Assembly: GCF_020184175.1 (NCBI RefSeq)
Contig: NC_065531.1
Coordinates: 22,403,213-22,467,212 of the forward strand
Length of the DNA stretch: 64,000 nt
Source of the DNA: Aphis gossypii
Lineage: Eukaryota > Arthropoda > Insecta > Hemiptera > Aphididae
Reading direction: 5' to 3'
In this document: positions 1-12,468 of the stretch, piece after piece
Position numbering within the stretch: position 1 is the stretch's first letter
Layout of the letters: the number at the start of each line of letters is the position of its first letter
Notes under the pieces: model-generated
What the model was told of the DNA's origin: nothing
What the model saw: only the letters and a program-made list of their open reading frames with translations
The model's database searches: none
Position numbers and translations under genes: made by a program

Positions 1-456
1 ATTTTGTATTTTTATAGCTTAAATATTAGATGAGATTGCTTATAATCAAATTTAAACTATTTTAAAGGTAGGAATGCATTTATTATGTCTTTGTTCTATC
101 ATTGGCTTTTTACAATATTTTAATTTATAATCCAGTTCTGAGTGTGTGCAAAGTATTGGTATTTAAAAAAACTCTCATGACTTATTTAAAAATTAAAATA
201 TTGCAGTAAATAACTAACGGTTTGGGACACAGGTAAGATTCTTGCATTGAACACGTCGTTTGACAATCGGTCAAATCACTCTAATATTATCTAAATCAAG
301 AACACAAAAACAGAACCACCAAAGATGAAAATCGTCTGTTGTCCGTTGGCAAGACGGATACAACACATATGCGGGTGTAACGTCTTACTATTACTATTAA
401 AGCAGTGTCGAGAGAAAAAAGATTAAAAATGGTTTAAATTTTCTGACGAAACTCAC

Positions 457-825
457 TTTGAATATCCGCAAGTCGGAGGTCACCGCCTCGTCGTCGACAG
501 TGGTCACTTCCAACGTCGCCACCGCATTAGTGACCTCTTCGCCGGTGGTCGTCGAGGCATTTGGAATACTTCCGTCGACGGTCCTCGCCGCGGTCGCATT
601 GGTCTCGTCGGCAGTCGTCACCGCAGTAGGAACACTGTCGGGGGCGACCGTCGTCGTCTCCGAGTTGTCGGCTACGACCGTGGCGGCCGTCAACTTATCG
701 GAGACCGAGACATCGTCGATGTAACAGGGCTCGGACGAGGCGTCGTCGCCGGGAGTCTGCCGATCGTTTTGCGCCTGTCCGTGCGACGGTTCCCGCAGCG
801 ACCGTGCAACCGGTGATGATTCCAT
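457..825 (-). CDS. First coding exon of an unrecognised Thr/Val/Ala-rich protein (partial gene)
   Basis: The exon starts at an ATG at 825-823 and reads 123 codons to a consensus donor (GTGAGT, complement of 451-456), ending in phase 0 after ...SDLRIFK. The rest of the gene must lie beyond the left edge of the window. The peptide opens MESSPVARSLREPSHG and is low-complexity, rich in Thr, Val, Ala, Asp and Glu, with no signal peptide or membrane segment. It looks like a disordered N-terminus. The DNA is strikingly GC/CpG-rich against its surroundings, and this extends upstream to about 1030, as expected of a promoter plus first exon. A (CAA)n-like run lies in the presumed leader (complement of about 976-996). 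I do not recognise the family. The donor, CpG-rich context and open frame support a real exon. The plus-strand frame through the same DNA is a shadow. Confidence 0.6.
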
Positions 826-1036
826 GTCGGTCGCGTGTTAGCGTCTGTCAAACTGTTGCTGCCGTCGACGGTCGGGCGAGCCGTTGCTGTGCGCGGTGCA
901 GCGGCGGCGCACACTGTACGCAGTGTGCAACTGTATAGCGGCGGAACGCGCACCGCGGAGACTGTCGTTTGCAGTATTGTTGTTGTTGTTGTGTTGATTT
1001 CCGAGGTGCGGTGTGGTTGTCCGCCATAAATTGCAA
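826..1036 (-). promoter_or_regulatory. CpG-rich leader/promoter of the 457-825 exon
   Basis: This GC-rich stretch has many CG dinucleotides and directly precedes the ATG at 825 on the minus strand. Composition returns to the AT-rich background past about 1036. No TATA box is evident. The start site is inferred, not seen. Confidence 0.4.
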
Positions 1037-2396
1037 GCGAAAATTGATATGTTGACGGGATTAGATTATTGTTGATTGGGGAGTGGGGCGATAAAATATA
1101 AAATTATCCCCCCTACTTACCTACTGAAAAAAAAAATTCATTTAGAATTCCAACATGAACATAATCTAGTTAGTGGCATTCAGAGGTGCAATGTCAATGT
1201 CAAAATTGCAGGGGTTGCTAGAAAACCATTTTTTTTTCAATTATATATATTATAGCATCTTATGATCGCGGATTACACTATATCAGAGCAACTCCGCTCA
1301 CCAATACCCTTCCTATTCAATGATCACGCCATGTTTAATAATTATCATAAACAACAAATGACTGTACTATATACATTAAATTAATACAAAATAAGAAGTA
1401 TAAATATAAATGCCACAAGTTTTGATGGTGATGGTTTCAAAACCGACGGCGTACTTACAACTACTCAGGTCTTTACGGCTTTACCCACCAATTACATACA
1501 TGTACTCGTTTTATAATTTTATCTATACATAATTAATATCTATTAAATTGTGATTATTCTGTTTTACATTATTTATCTATTATATTAATACGTAATAACA
1601 TTAAATAATAATAATACTATTAATGCTTATTAAAAAAATAGTGTTGAGGTTTCAGCCACTTCAAATAAGAAATAATCAAATAAGGTTTTACTTTACTATA
1701 AAGTATACATATTCTATGTACACTATACATTTAGAATTCTGTCGTTCCTCTGTTAGTGGCGAATGGTACCTAATTAGTAATTGATGTTAGATGAATATAA
1801 GTTATTATATAGTTATAAATATATATACAAAAATTAATAGTATATTCGAACATGACGTATTTTACTGTTTTATATAAGTTTTAAGTTTAATAATTAATAA
1901 TCCAAGTATCTAACAGTACCACACCTACATGTGTTTACTTTTTCACACCGTTTACAATTACAATGATAAATATATATAGGTATACATTAATATACTCGTA
2001 TTATACATAGGTGATAGAATTACTTAAGTAATTTTAAATGCTCACCTACAAATAGATAGTAGTAGTGTAGTACAATGCAGCAATACGTACAAAAATGTTT
2101 ACATTATATTGACTTATAATTAGCTACACAGTCGAAAAAATGTACCATTTCTAAGGTTATGGTTAATGTGGGTCAGTATTCCACCCTGGCCACCCCTAAA
2201 TTCAAGCATATACGGCTATATCAATAGCTTATAAAATATTATTCGGTGAGAATAAGCAGCCATAAAATCTTGACAAATCTTGTCAATCGTATGAAAATTA
2301 TTATTACGTATTTTATAATTATTTTAGATTCGGAGTAGAGAGATATAATAAATAATAATATATATTGATGTTGCAATAATTCAAATTTTATTTTTG

Positions 2397-2826
2397 GGAA
2401 TGATTCAGATAGAAAATTAGATCTAAATGGTACTATAGGGAGTCAAAAGTAAGTTTTCAAAATAACCAAGCAAAATTAGCTATACACAAACAATAAGGAA
2501 AACGGAGATTTTTACGATTTTATTTTTTTGTATAAAAAAAAATTATCATAATTATCGTATTTGAAATTTTCACCAAATATTTAAATTTTAAACATATTGA
2601 CATTTTCAAAATATTTTGAGCTATTTATAGATATTTTCAATTTTCAATTTTTTATAGGTTTCCGAAAAAATTAATACGTAAGTTGTTTATTTACTACCTA
2701 ATTAAAAAGTGTATTGAAAAATTCAAAGTCATAATTTTTTTTTATAAACATTTTGAGTTAATATTTTACGCAACTTACACAAATTCAATCTAGGCTGACA
2801 CCCCGTCTCCTTTCAGAATCATTGGT
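2397..2826. mobile_element. Possible TIR element with AATGATTC termini
   Basis: The left end contains AATGATTCAGATAG (about 2399-2412). The right end, read on the minus strand, contains AATGATTCTGAAAG (about 2812-2825). These form an imperfect inverted repeat around 400 bp of AT-rich non-coding DNA. No target duplication could be fixed, so the boundaries are approximate. Confidence 0.3.
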
Positions 2827-3466
2827 ATATCATTTAATTCAAATTTAACACATCCAAGTGGCTCAATCGACACCTAACGTATAAAACAGAAACATAACCA
2901 CTAACCTGCCTTTTTTAGTTTTGTGTGTGTATGAGTATTATATTATAACATTGTTGTAATCTCAACGATGATAATGAAAACATAGTATCCCCATATTGGT
3001 GGGAGGGAGGGGCGTTTGGTCGGAAACTGAGTTTTAGATTAAATGCGCTAATTTTGTGCGTGCACTGATACATAACAGCGTAATATAATACGGTTGAAAA
3101 TTGTAATATAATTGTGTTTTTAAGGTCACGCCGGCGCTTAGAATATTATTGTAATATTGGAATACAATAATACTATATGCAAATGCATTGTGCAGTAGCA
3201 GTTTACATTATAATATAATATTATTATATTAGTTTATTATTATTTAATTATTACCCATCGCTGACGATCACACGATTATAGCCTATAGGTACAAACGCAG
3301 TGGAATCATTGATAACTATTATATAATAATTGGTTACCTACCTATTTGCATGATTTGTCTGTATTATTACATTTTTTTATTATCCCATTCTTAAATAATT
3401 CTATTTTATTATATAATTACTCAAAATATTTTACGCTAAACATATAGGACATATAGGTATTATACT

Positions 3467-3639
3467 TAGGATCAGATCAAGAATATTCTTTATCCACAGC
3501 AAAGTATAAAATTAGCGCCCTTTCATAATTTATCCCCATCATTAAACCACTGTTATTTGGTAATTTGGCATCCCCCCAACAAAGACTTAAGGGACAAGTT
3601 CCCCGGTTCACCCTCCTCTCCAACATTGGTTATGCCCTG
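3467..3639. mobile_element. hAT-like non-autonomous element with perfect 8-bp TSD
   Basis: A 173-bp non-coding insert is flanked by identical 8-bp copies of ATTATACT (3459-3466 and 3640-3647). The ends are imperfect inverted repeats: TAGGATCAGATC on the left and CAGGGCATAACC on the minus strand at the right. An 8-bp duplication and CAGGG-type termini are typical of hAT superfamily elements. There is no transposase. Confidence 0.6.
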
Positions 3640-5015
3640 ATTATACTATTGTTATAATAGCATTTATGAGTGTAGCAAGATAAATTGGTAAATGTAGTGA
3701 AACCCAATAATATTTTAAAATGCTTGAAAACATTTTTTTATACCTACTACAATACTAACATATTTATTCTTAGGATTAGATTTAGGCATATACCTACAAT
3801 AAAACAATTATAATTTCTAAAAAAAATTTCACGATAATTAAATCTTAGAACTTTTTAGTTATTATAAAATACTAGAAATTATTTATTATAGTGACTATAA
3901 GTCTATAATAAATAATTTAGACTATATAATATAATCTATTAATGTATATCATGTAAGTTATTTATAAAACATGATTAATATGAAATCCTTCTACAGAACT
4001 GCAATGCTAAATTCATGAAATGTTTATGCGTTTTATATTATATAATTTTTTTTTGTGTTAAATATTTGGAAGTACAAAATAATAAAACGGAGAGATCTTT
4101 TTGCTGCAAATAATATAATAGGCGTTGAGTGCTCTCCGTCATTGATAATAGCGTCACTGTTATGGGCGTGTTAAATTAAAATTAATGATAAATCATTATA
4201 TACATGGAAAAACTATTCTGAATGGAATAACTGGTCTGTTATTTTATACTACTAAATATCTATACAAACAAGTCATCACAATTTGAAGGAATTTCATCAA
4301 CATTTAAATTCAAATGTTGATAAAAAAAAAAAAAAAATTGTCACTATTATTTTGCTGATGAAAAACTTGTGAGGAATTTTATACTAAATACATTTACTGG
4401 TAAATAAAAAAATATTCCATACATAAGTCAAAAAAAAAACTATAAATGTTTAAATATAGCTCACAAAAGAAAAAAAAATTTTAATATAATGAGAAAATAT
4501 TATAATTTAAAAATATTGTGAACATTTTTTGTGTATACCAAGGATTCATTTTTGAATTACAACTAAATCAATTTTGTCATAAACTATTATATTTAAACAT
4601 AAATTATTGTTTTTTTTATTTAGCTTATAAAGCACTGGGGAATTTTTATGCTAAAGTATTTGACTCCCCAAAATACTTATCAAATCTGGTTGCCGAAAAC
4701 TGAAAAACCCCTGCTCTTTCAAAGGCATATACCGGGGAATTTTTCTACTAAAAAATACATATATCATAGTTAAGTATCAATTATACATTAATTTCTTTAC
4801 GCAGAACCTAAAATAAGTTTGAAACACTTTTTTGAAATGTATTGAGAATAAAAAATTCCTAGTACGTATTTAAATATTAGACTAATATCTAAGTCAATAT
4901 AACACAATTAACTGCAACATTTGTTTTTCTTGATCATATAATGCCTGCATAAAATTACAAGAACTTTGCGTGTAAGAAAGAATTTCTGTTGATCACAGAC
5001 ACAATAATACAATAC

Positions 5016-5045
<30 letters not shown>
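5016..5045. repeat. (AAT)n microsatellite
   Basis: An uninterrupted AAT/TAA trinucleotide run of about ten units. A similar run lies at about 17808-17834. Confidence 0.85.
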
Positions 5046-5047
<2 letters not shown>

Positions 5048-5139
5048 AATACATAATGGCTAATGGCTAACTTGCCAACTTATATTGATACCTCAATGAC
5101 TGCGATTATTGCAATTTACATTACTACGCGCGACATCGA

Positions 5140-5166
5140 TTTTTTTTTTTTTTTTTTTTTTTTTTT
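5140..5166. repeat. Poly-T tract
   Basis: A run of about 27 T. It could be a poly(A) tail on the minus strand, but I recognise no retrocopy beside it. Confidence 0.8.
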
Positions 5167-6064
5167 AGCCGACAACTTTATAGTAATTACTAATTTGTAT
5201 ATAATAAAGCTATTATTTTTAAAACATAAAATATTGTAGGTAAATACAATTTGTAACTAATCAACTAGTCTATAACCTGTCTATAACTAATATCTATGTA
5301 CTTACTGTCTATAACCTAATATATTAATACATAATATACATTATACAATATACATATATTTATAATTATCATTTTACCATATTATGATAATTTATATATT
5401 ATTATGATATGATATAAATCTTAAGTAAAATAAAAAAATAGAAATGCATGTATTACTATATCATATTGTTATTTTAAATTTTGGCTAACGAAAACGAATA
5501 TTAAAAGCTGTCTTTTATTTAAGGAGCAACATTTAGGCAATTTCTAATCTCATCATCGTCGCCTGGGATCTATATAATGTGTTAGTCGCAACTATATTAT
5601 GCGTTCAAACAACCGAAAACTACTAAATCGTGCATGTTTATGGCCAATTGGACTATCCTACTATGTATAAATGAAAATAAAACAAAGTACATGATGATGC
5701 CAAGGAACAATCAAAACACAAACAACTTTTTGGTTAGCAAAATAAAATTTGAAGTAATGATCACTTCTGACTACAATCTACACAGATAGAACTAATTGAA
5801 GATAGGTTGAACGCATTAACAATTATGTCAATTGAAAATGACATAATATGTAAAAATATCTCTCATTTGATGACGTGTTAAATATTTTTGCATTAAGTAA
5901 ATCTATAAAAAATATTTTAAATAATCATTTGTTTATATTTTTGTATTATTACCATATATATTTTACTTTTTAACACTTAATTAATAGTATTTTTTCAAAT
6001 AAATTAACTATGTAATGTAAATTTTCTCTTTGAGAAAATATATTTTTTTTATTTTACTAATAAA

Positions 6065-6562
6065 TAGAACTGGGATTTTAATGCCCTAAAAAATTTCAAA
6101 AAATGCCCTTAAAAAAATACAAAAATGACTTAAAAATCTCAAAAAATGCTCTATAAAAATGTATTTAAATTATATTTATTATAGGTTAAAAATTGGAAAA
6201 AAAATTTTATATTTCATTTTTTATTTTTATAGTATTGTTACTTGTTTAGTTCTGGACATACTAATTGGTTACTAAAATTCAGTAATACTTATCGAGGCCT
6301 AGCTATGATAAAATTGTTATCTATAATAACTTGTCGTGCTGTATAATTTATTATTCGTATCGTCGGCAGTTTGCAAAAAGTCTCTTATTAATCGCAACAA
6401 TTTTCATTCATTTTATAAACGACATTATGAAAAATGCTCTAAAATTGTCAAAAAAAATGCATTTAAGGTAAATTTTGTCAAAAAAAAGGCATTTTATACT
6501 TACGAAGCAATGTTACAAAACACCAGAAAAAAATATGTCTTTACGTCAAAATCCCAGCCCTA
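6065..6562. mobile_element. Non-autonomous TIR element, CTGGGATTTT termini
   Basis: The left terminus TAGAACTGGGATTTT (6065-6079) is inverted at the right as TAGGGCTGGGATTTT (complement of 6548-6562), a 13/15 match. The interior is Lys/Asn-rich AT sequence with repeated AAAAATGC-like words and one 107-codon frame (6336-6659) that runs out past the right terminus, so that frame is fortuitous. Flanking 8-mers (CTAATAAA and CAGTAATA) do not match, so the target duplication has decayed or the ends are slightly misplaced. TAGGG-type ends suggest hAT. Confidence 0.5.
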
Positions 6563-8118
6563 CAGTAATAAATATCAATTGACATATTATAAAAATACTT
6601 TTTTTTGTAAAATTAGAGCCCCCAAAACGAAAATCAATAAAATCATATTTATGAAATAAGAAATAATATTAATCCGGATATCATTAACTAGGATATTTCG
6701 AACGAGGGTCGAGAGATATTTTAAAAGTCCACCGCGGTGTTAATTGTTGATGTTCATGGAATATAATAGTTGCAATAATTTATAGTTCGGTGTTAGTACT
6801 TTAATTTAAAAAATAAAAGAAAGGGATTTTTAGGCATAAAAAATTAGAGGTTTTTGAAATTATTAAACTCAACTTAAGTTGCGGTGAGGGGCGCGGCAAG
6901 CACTCGACCGTAGTCAATCCTTAAAACAAATAATTAAAATACACACGAGTTTGTATAGCCATGTAGGTAAGCATGGAATTAAGTATAGTATATTAACTCT
7001 ATACGTACTATTATGAGTAATTAAAACAAACATTGTTGAAAGATAGTAAATTATTTACGTTAAAAATATTAAATATTTTTGATTAGGTAATTAAATGTAG
7101 ATAAATTTATATATTTTTTTAAATTGCAATTAAATTATATTCCATATATATACATTATACATTATATTATGTGGTATAATAATAATAAATTGTTAAATTA
7201 ATTATAAAATTAACTTTTATAATATCTTATACAGGTAAGTAATACAATTTTGCGAAATACAAATAACATAAATAACGTATATGGTTGTTAAAAAATATTT
7301 CTATTGAAAATAGTAATTAGTAGAGTTGTATAATAGATGTTATCAAAAAAAATTGTAGAAGACCTCGCTTTCCTCTCTCCTCCCTCCAATCATAAATCAA
7401 CCACTCACTGAATTGTACCAATACAAGCGATAATAAAGCGAAATATAACAATTGTACATGATTCACAGATAGTAATTATTGTGATATAGATCTGCAGACT
7501 GCAGGTGTAAATTAAACATTTAGAGGTATATCGTATATATAATATAATATTTGATTATCGGTATTGATAAGTGTCAGGATGTTGCAGCAGCGATGATTAT
7601 TGAACGGATATTCACGTGCATTATAATTTATGTTAATATTGTAAATAGGAATCGTTTCGAAAGCGTGGTGTGAGAAATGTGGTCATGTGTAATGTATTTT
7701 TAGTTTTTATTTTGTTAAGTGCAACGTGCATTTACTATAAATATACCTATTATCTATAATATACTATAATATGATTCAAAACGGGTTTTTTTACATCAAG
7801 TGTTGTATGTATTGTGTGTAAGCATGAAACTAGGCATGTAGATATACCTATACAATATAGTGTATGTTATAGCCCATAGGTACGTATAATATATTATATT
7901 CATCATTGAGCTTAGACATATAATGCACATGCCGCCGACGAAACAATGAGTACAATTTCATGCTGTGTGAGTGTTATAAAGATGCGAAGGTCGGATTAAT
8001 TTAATTGTAAAAATAATTATAAGTACCGGTAGCAAAAAAAAAAAAATAACAAAAATAATCATGCTTAATACAAGACGAAAAAGCAATGATTTTTTTTTCG
8101 AGAACGTCTATTGTATAT

Positions 8119-8170
8119 ACAACAATATATATATATATATTATATAATATATATATAAATATATATAGGT
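8119..8170. repeat. AT-dinucleotide-rich palindromic block
   Basis: Mostly alternating TA/AT with short interruptions. It is self-complementary and able to fold. No further structure is seen. Confidence 0.6.
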
Positions 8171-11100
8171 GTACTTAATCTCGATATATTAATATATTTG
8201 CGCTTGCTTGCACTCTTAATCCACGGGGCAGCTATGGTATAATAGACTTTCGAAGAGCAATAGGAGGTAGATTTATGTATATAGATATATTATGACTGTA
8301 TAGCCCATGTGGTAGGTAACTATCTACGGTAAAATGCATTGTAACTGCAGTGGTAATGTGAAATTATATACATATCGACTAATAAATAATAAAAGATAAT
8401 GTATTCAGTTTTATTTATATATTACATCGATGCAGTATATTATTATAGATAATTAATATAATTTTTAAAATTTAAAGTTAGGTACTACGTGAGTGACCAG
8501 GAATTTATTTTCATAAATATACTAGAACTATCAATTTAACGGTTATCTTATTGATGATGTATTGAACTTTATCAACAAATTATTTAAATCTAAAAATAAT
8601 ACCTATACCTAAGTATTTTGTACGCTTATAAATTATACAATATAACAACACTTGTAAGTATAAGTGCGTATTATTATTATGTACCTACTTATAGATTATT
8701 CAACATCCACTCTTATATACCTAAGTAAAAGGTTAATACTCTATGGTATGTAGGATACTATAATATTATGTTCAATGTAGCTACTGTTACATAAATATAT
8801 AACATATTATTTATTTATTTTATTAGTTTTATTTGTGTTTGCCCTTACATGACTGCCATTTGGCGTTAATACAATACATAAATAATGTAATATGTCACAT
8901 CAGTAATAAATATTATAATACCAATGAATCAAAATTAGATTTGTATTTTTTAATCATATAAATGTATAATCATAACTAGCAATATTATACGAGTACTGTT
9001 CATGTATTTGTACCAATATATCGTTATAATGCAGAGTGCGGAAAATGGGTAAAGCAGAAGATAATTATACATGCATCGTTCAGTCATTCCATACATATAA
9101 TGTAATGGCCATCAAATTTGGGCAATGTCAACTACACGCCACACCCTTTAATTTCTTTAGTTTGACCGACTGACCGGATGTTATAAAATATAAATAACAA
9201 ATGATTACGCACGGTAGTATGTCTACCTACTGCCTAGCGTGTATTACAGATACAAGTACAATGCTTGATAATCTATTTTAAATATAGAAGCAGTGTGTAT
9301 AATAAATAAAATTTACATTTAAATTATAATGATAAATGATAATAAAAATATTATTAAAACAGCTTATAGTACAAACTGTAAGACAATTATGTTAATTACT
9401 ATAAATTTTTGAGTCTTAGAATCTTATAATACAAGTAAACAGTTATATTTTATTGTATACTATTCTATTTCTAATATAATCAATAATTATATAAATATTG
9501 AAAACAATGACTCATAATGTATTAGTGTAGGTACTGATAATACCATTCATACATGAGTACAGTGATGACTTTCATGGTACCTATGTGGCTATGTGTAACG
9601 TATATTAATATGTAATATTGACTATTATCTATTGACTATTGAGTGTCTCAACTAAGTTAGGTTTTTGTGCCCCAATACTCAGTGGTCATTAATCTATATA
9701 TTATATTATAACCTCCCTCCTTTAATAAAACTCTTTCAAACTTACACAATTTTATTATAATTGTGATATATCAAAGGATGATTTTTCAAATATTTTATAT
9801 CAGTGTTCAGTAAACAAAGAAAAAACCATTTAAAGATCAAAAATGGTATCATTAGAAATACATTTAAATTCTATACTTACTCAATTACTTTAAAAAAATA
9901 AATAAAATAAAGGAATTCATGTGATATAAAACGTAACTATTATACAGGACTATTTTAAATAATCAAAATATAAATCTTACTTACTTTAAAACTTCATCCT
10001 CCTTGCCTTTAAATTTGAAAATTCTGTTAAAATTGTATCTAAAGATAACTCTTTAGTACGATGTTGTTAAATGTTTAAAACTGCAATATTTTATGATCAG
10101 TTCAGTCGTCTGTCTCATTGAGTTTCTTAAATAAATCTTGATTATTTTCTGTTTAAAAAACGATCTCTCGGCAGTAACAACTGTAACTAGCAAAGTTAAA
10201 CATAAGTATAATATAAGCTCCTAAAACTTCTAAATAGCTAGGTACAGGACAAATTATTTTCTAAAATAAATAGTACTAAATTACAAATAGACCACAATTT
10301 TTTTTTATAATTTCTTTAAGAAAAAATTTAGTTAAGTCAAAACTAACATCTGACTTATAATTTTGAACAAAATCATAACTGCTTTTAATTTTTTTAGTTT
10401 TTTCGGATTTAATAATTAATTCCATTAAAAATTTGAATGTATCACAGACATCTCGAAAACTTTTAAATCTTGATTAGAGGTGCACCAGTACAGTATCAAC
10501 GAAGGGAAAATATTTTTATAACTCAATAAGTTATTAGAAAAACGGTTACTCATTCAATTAAATTAAATATTAATCATGATATTTGAAGTGTAAAAAGCAG
10601 AGTGGGTTGTGAGTTATCTACCCAAAACATACTAGAAATCTTAAAAAACAAAAAGTACTCATAATTACACTTTTATTTTTATAAATTAAACATTTAAAAA
10701 AAATTTAAGATAAAATAATATTTCAAGTTTCAACGGAAGAATAAAATTTATTTTTTCTCATATTGTTTGTGAGACGGATGCAGATTGTATAGATGTTAGA
10801 ATATATAACTTACTAATATAAATATGTATAAATGTATTGCCCTCTTAAATCAGATTTTTACCTACTAATTACTATAATTATGCGCTTATGCCTCGTTGTG
10901 TTTTCTGAGTAAAATTGATAAACATTAGAGTATTTGATGATCTGACAGGCATTTATTAAGATAAATATGTAATTTTTTTTATTACATATTCAAATATAAT
11001 ATATTTTTTTTAGTAAAACATACCTATTAATTATTTTATCAAAAAAAAATTGATTCTATAAAGTAGGTATATAATTTTGTTTTTTTTTTTTTTTTAATTT

Positions 11101-12229
11101 GTTTCTATTCTACTTTTAAGAATTAATCAAAAAATTAACTTTTGATGTAGGTACAGTCATATTATTTGAATTTAACTAATTTATGACTTAAGAATATGCA
11201 TACTAGATAGTAGGATGATGGAATCCTTATAAAATATAAATATATATATGTAATAAAGTATCTATTAAAGAAAAATGTATATAACTTGCCTTGTCATTTT
11301 AGATACGTAATCACTAGTCATTAAGTCAATTTATTTATTTTTTACTACAGATATTATATTTGATATACTTACTATTTATCTACTATACTAAGTTCTTTAT
11401 ATTAATTCGTCGCCGGGATCAATTTTCTTTATTTGGAATTTGGGAATGATTCAAAGATTCAAAGGTTTTCACTGTACACTTATGTCTTACTTTGTGTCTC
11501 TATATTCTGTTTCCATAGTCCACTATATGCTACTGATTATTTTAAATATATATTATTATTTTAATTTTCCATATTTCTCTGTAAATATTTATACAAAACA
11601 TTGAATGTCTGTTAAGCCACTTAAATAAGTCTGTCATTTAGTATACGGTCTACCTACGATTTCTTATATGAGTATAATTTAAACTAAACATTTTGTTGAT
11701 CCCATATTACTGCAGGTGGAGGTGGAGAGTTTGTGAAAACCACTTCGACTATGTATAAAAAAAAATTATACAAATCAAGAAATTAGTTAGGAGTTAAATG
11801 ATATAATATTTTTATATTCTTTAAATGATTATGAATTAATATTTGTGGTAACGTTTTTTATTTTTACAAAAATATTCTTAGTTATATAATTTTGTTATTT
11901 ATCATCAGTACAAAATTAAAACAAAATGTTTATAATATTTTATCCAGTGTTCGGTATTATACCTGGTATTTTTAGACCACATACTAAATGACGGCTGTAC
12001 GGTGTAAAGTAAAATATTATATTAATACATTTCATTTTTTCGATAAAAATTTGTGTCAGTATCTTCTTGGACTTTTTGTCTTTTTGTAAGTTGTTTGACC
12101 TTGCTTTCTTAGTCTAAGCGGTACTAACACAGAACAAATTGTGTCTTAGAATAATGACGATTATGGTTATATAATCATTATCTACCTAAATCGGCTGTAT
12201 CATGATACTACAGCCTACCGAGTAATAAT

Positions 12230-12261
12230 CATGAAGATTAGAGATATTTCTAATCTTCATG
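12230..12261. repeat. Perfect 13-bp hairpin
   Basis: CATGAAGATTAGA (12230-12242) is followed after a 6-base loop by its exact complement TCTAATCTTCATG (12249-12261). A second palindromic segment (GGCTGTA...TACAGCC) lies just 5'. Confidence 0.75.
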
Positions 12262-12407
12262 GTAATAATAATACGGCCATATCATGATTTATGGTGCCAT
12301 TTGTCGATTAATGATAACTGATCAGTGATAATATTATAGGTTTAAATGTTATTTTGATATAAAAATTAAACAGCTATTGAGAACTTACTGCTGAATAAGT
12401 ATGTAAT

Positions 12408-12468
12408 AAGAAATTACAATCAATTTAAATTGATTGTATTAAGAAATTACAATCAATTTAAATTGATT
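12408..12468. repeat. Tandem pair of long palindromes, 33-bp period
   Basis: A unit beginning AAGAAATTAC occurs at 12408 and again at 12441. Each carries the 18-bp perfect palindrome AATCAATTTAAATTGATT. In the first copy the palindrome extends to 24 bp (12415-12438). Confidence 0.85.

Noticed and set aside
458..724. 88-codon plus-strand frame
   Set aside because: It is the antisense shadow of the minus-strand exon 457-825, which has a consensus donor.
4634..4752. Direct repeat GGGGAATTTTT...CTAAA
   Set aside because: Two short imperfect direct copies without inverted ends or duplications; not enough to call an element.
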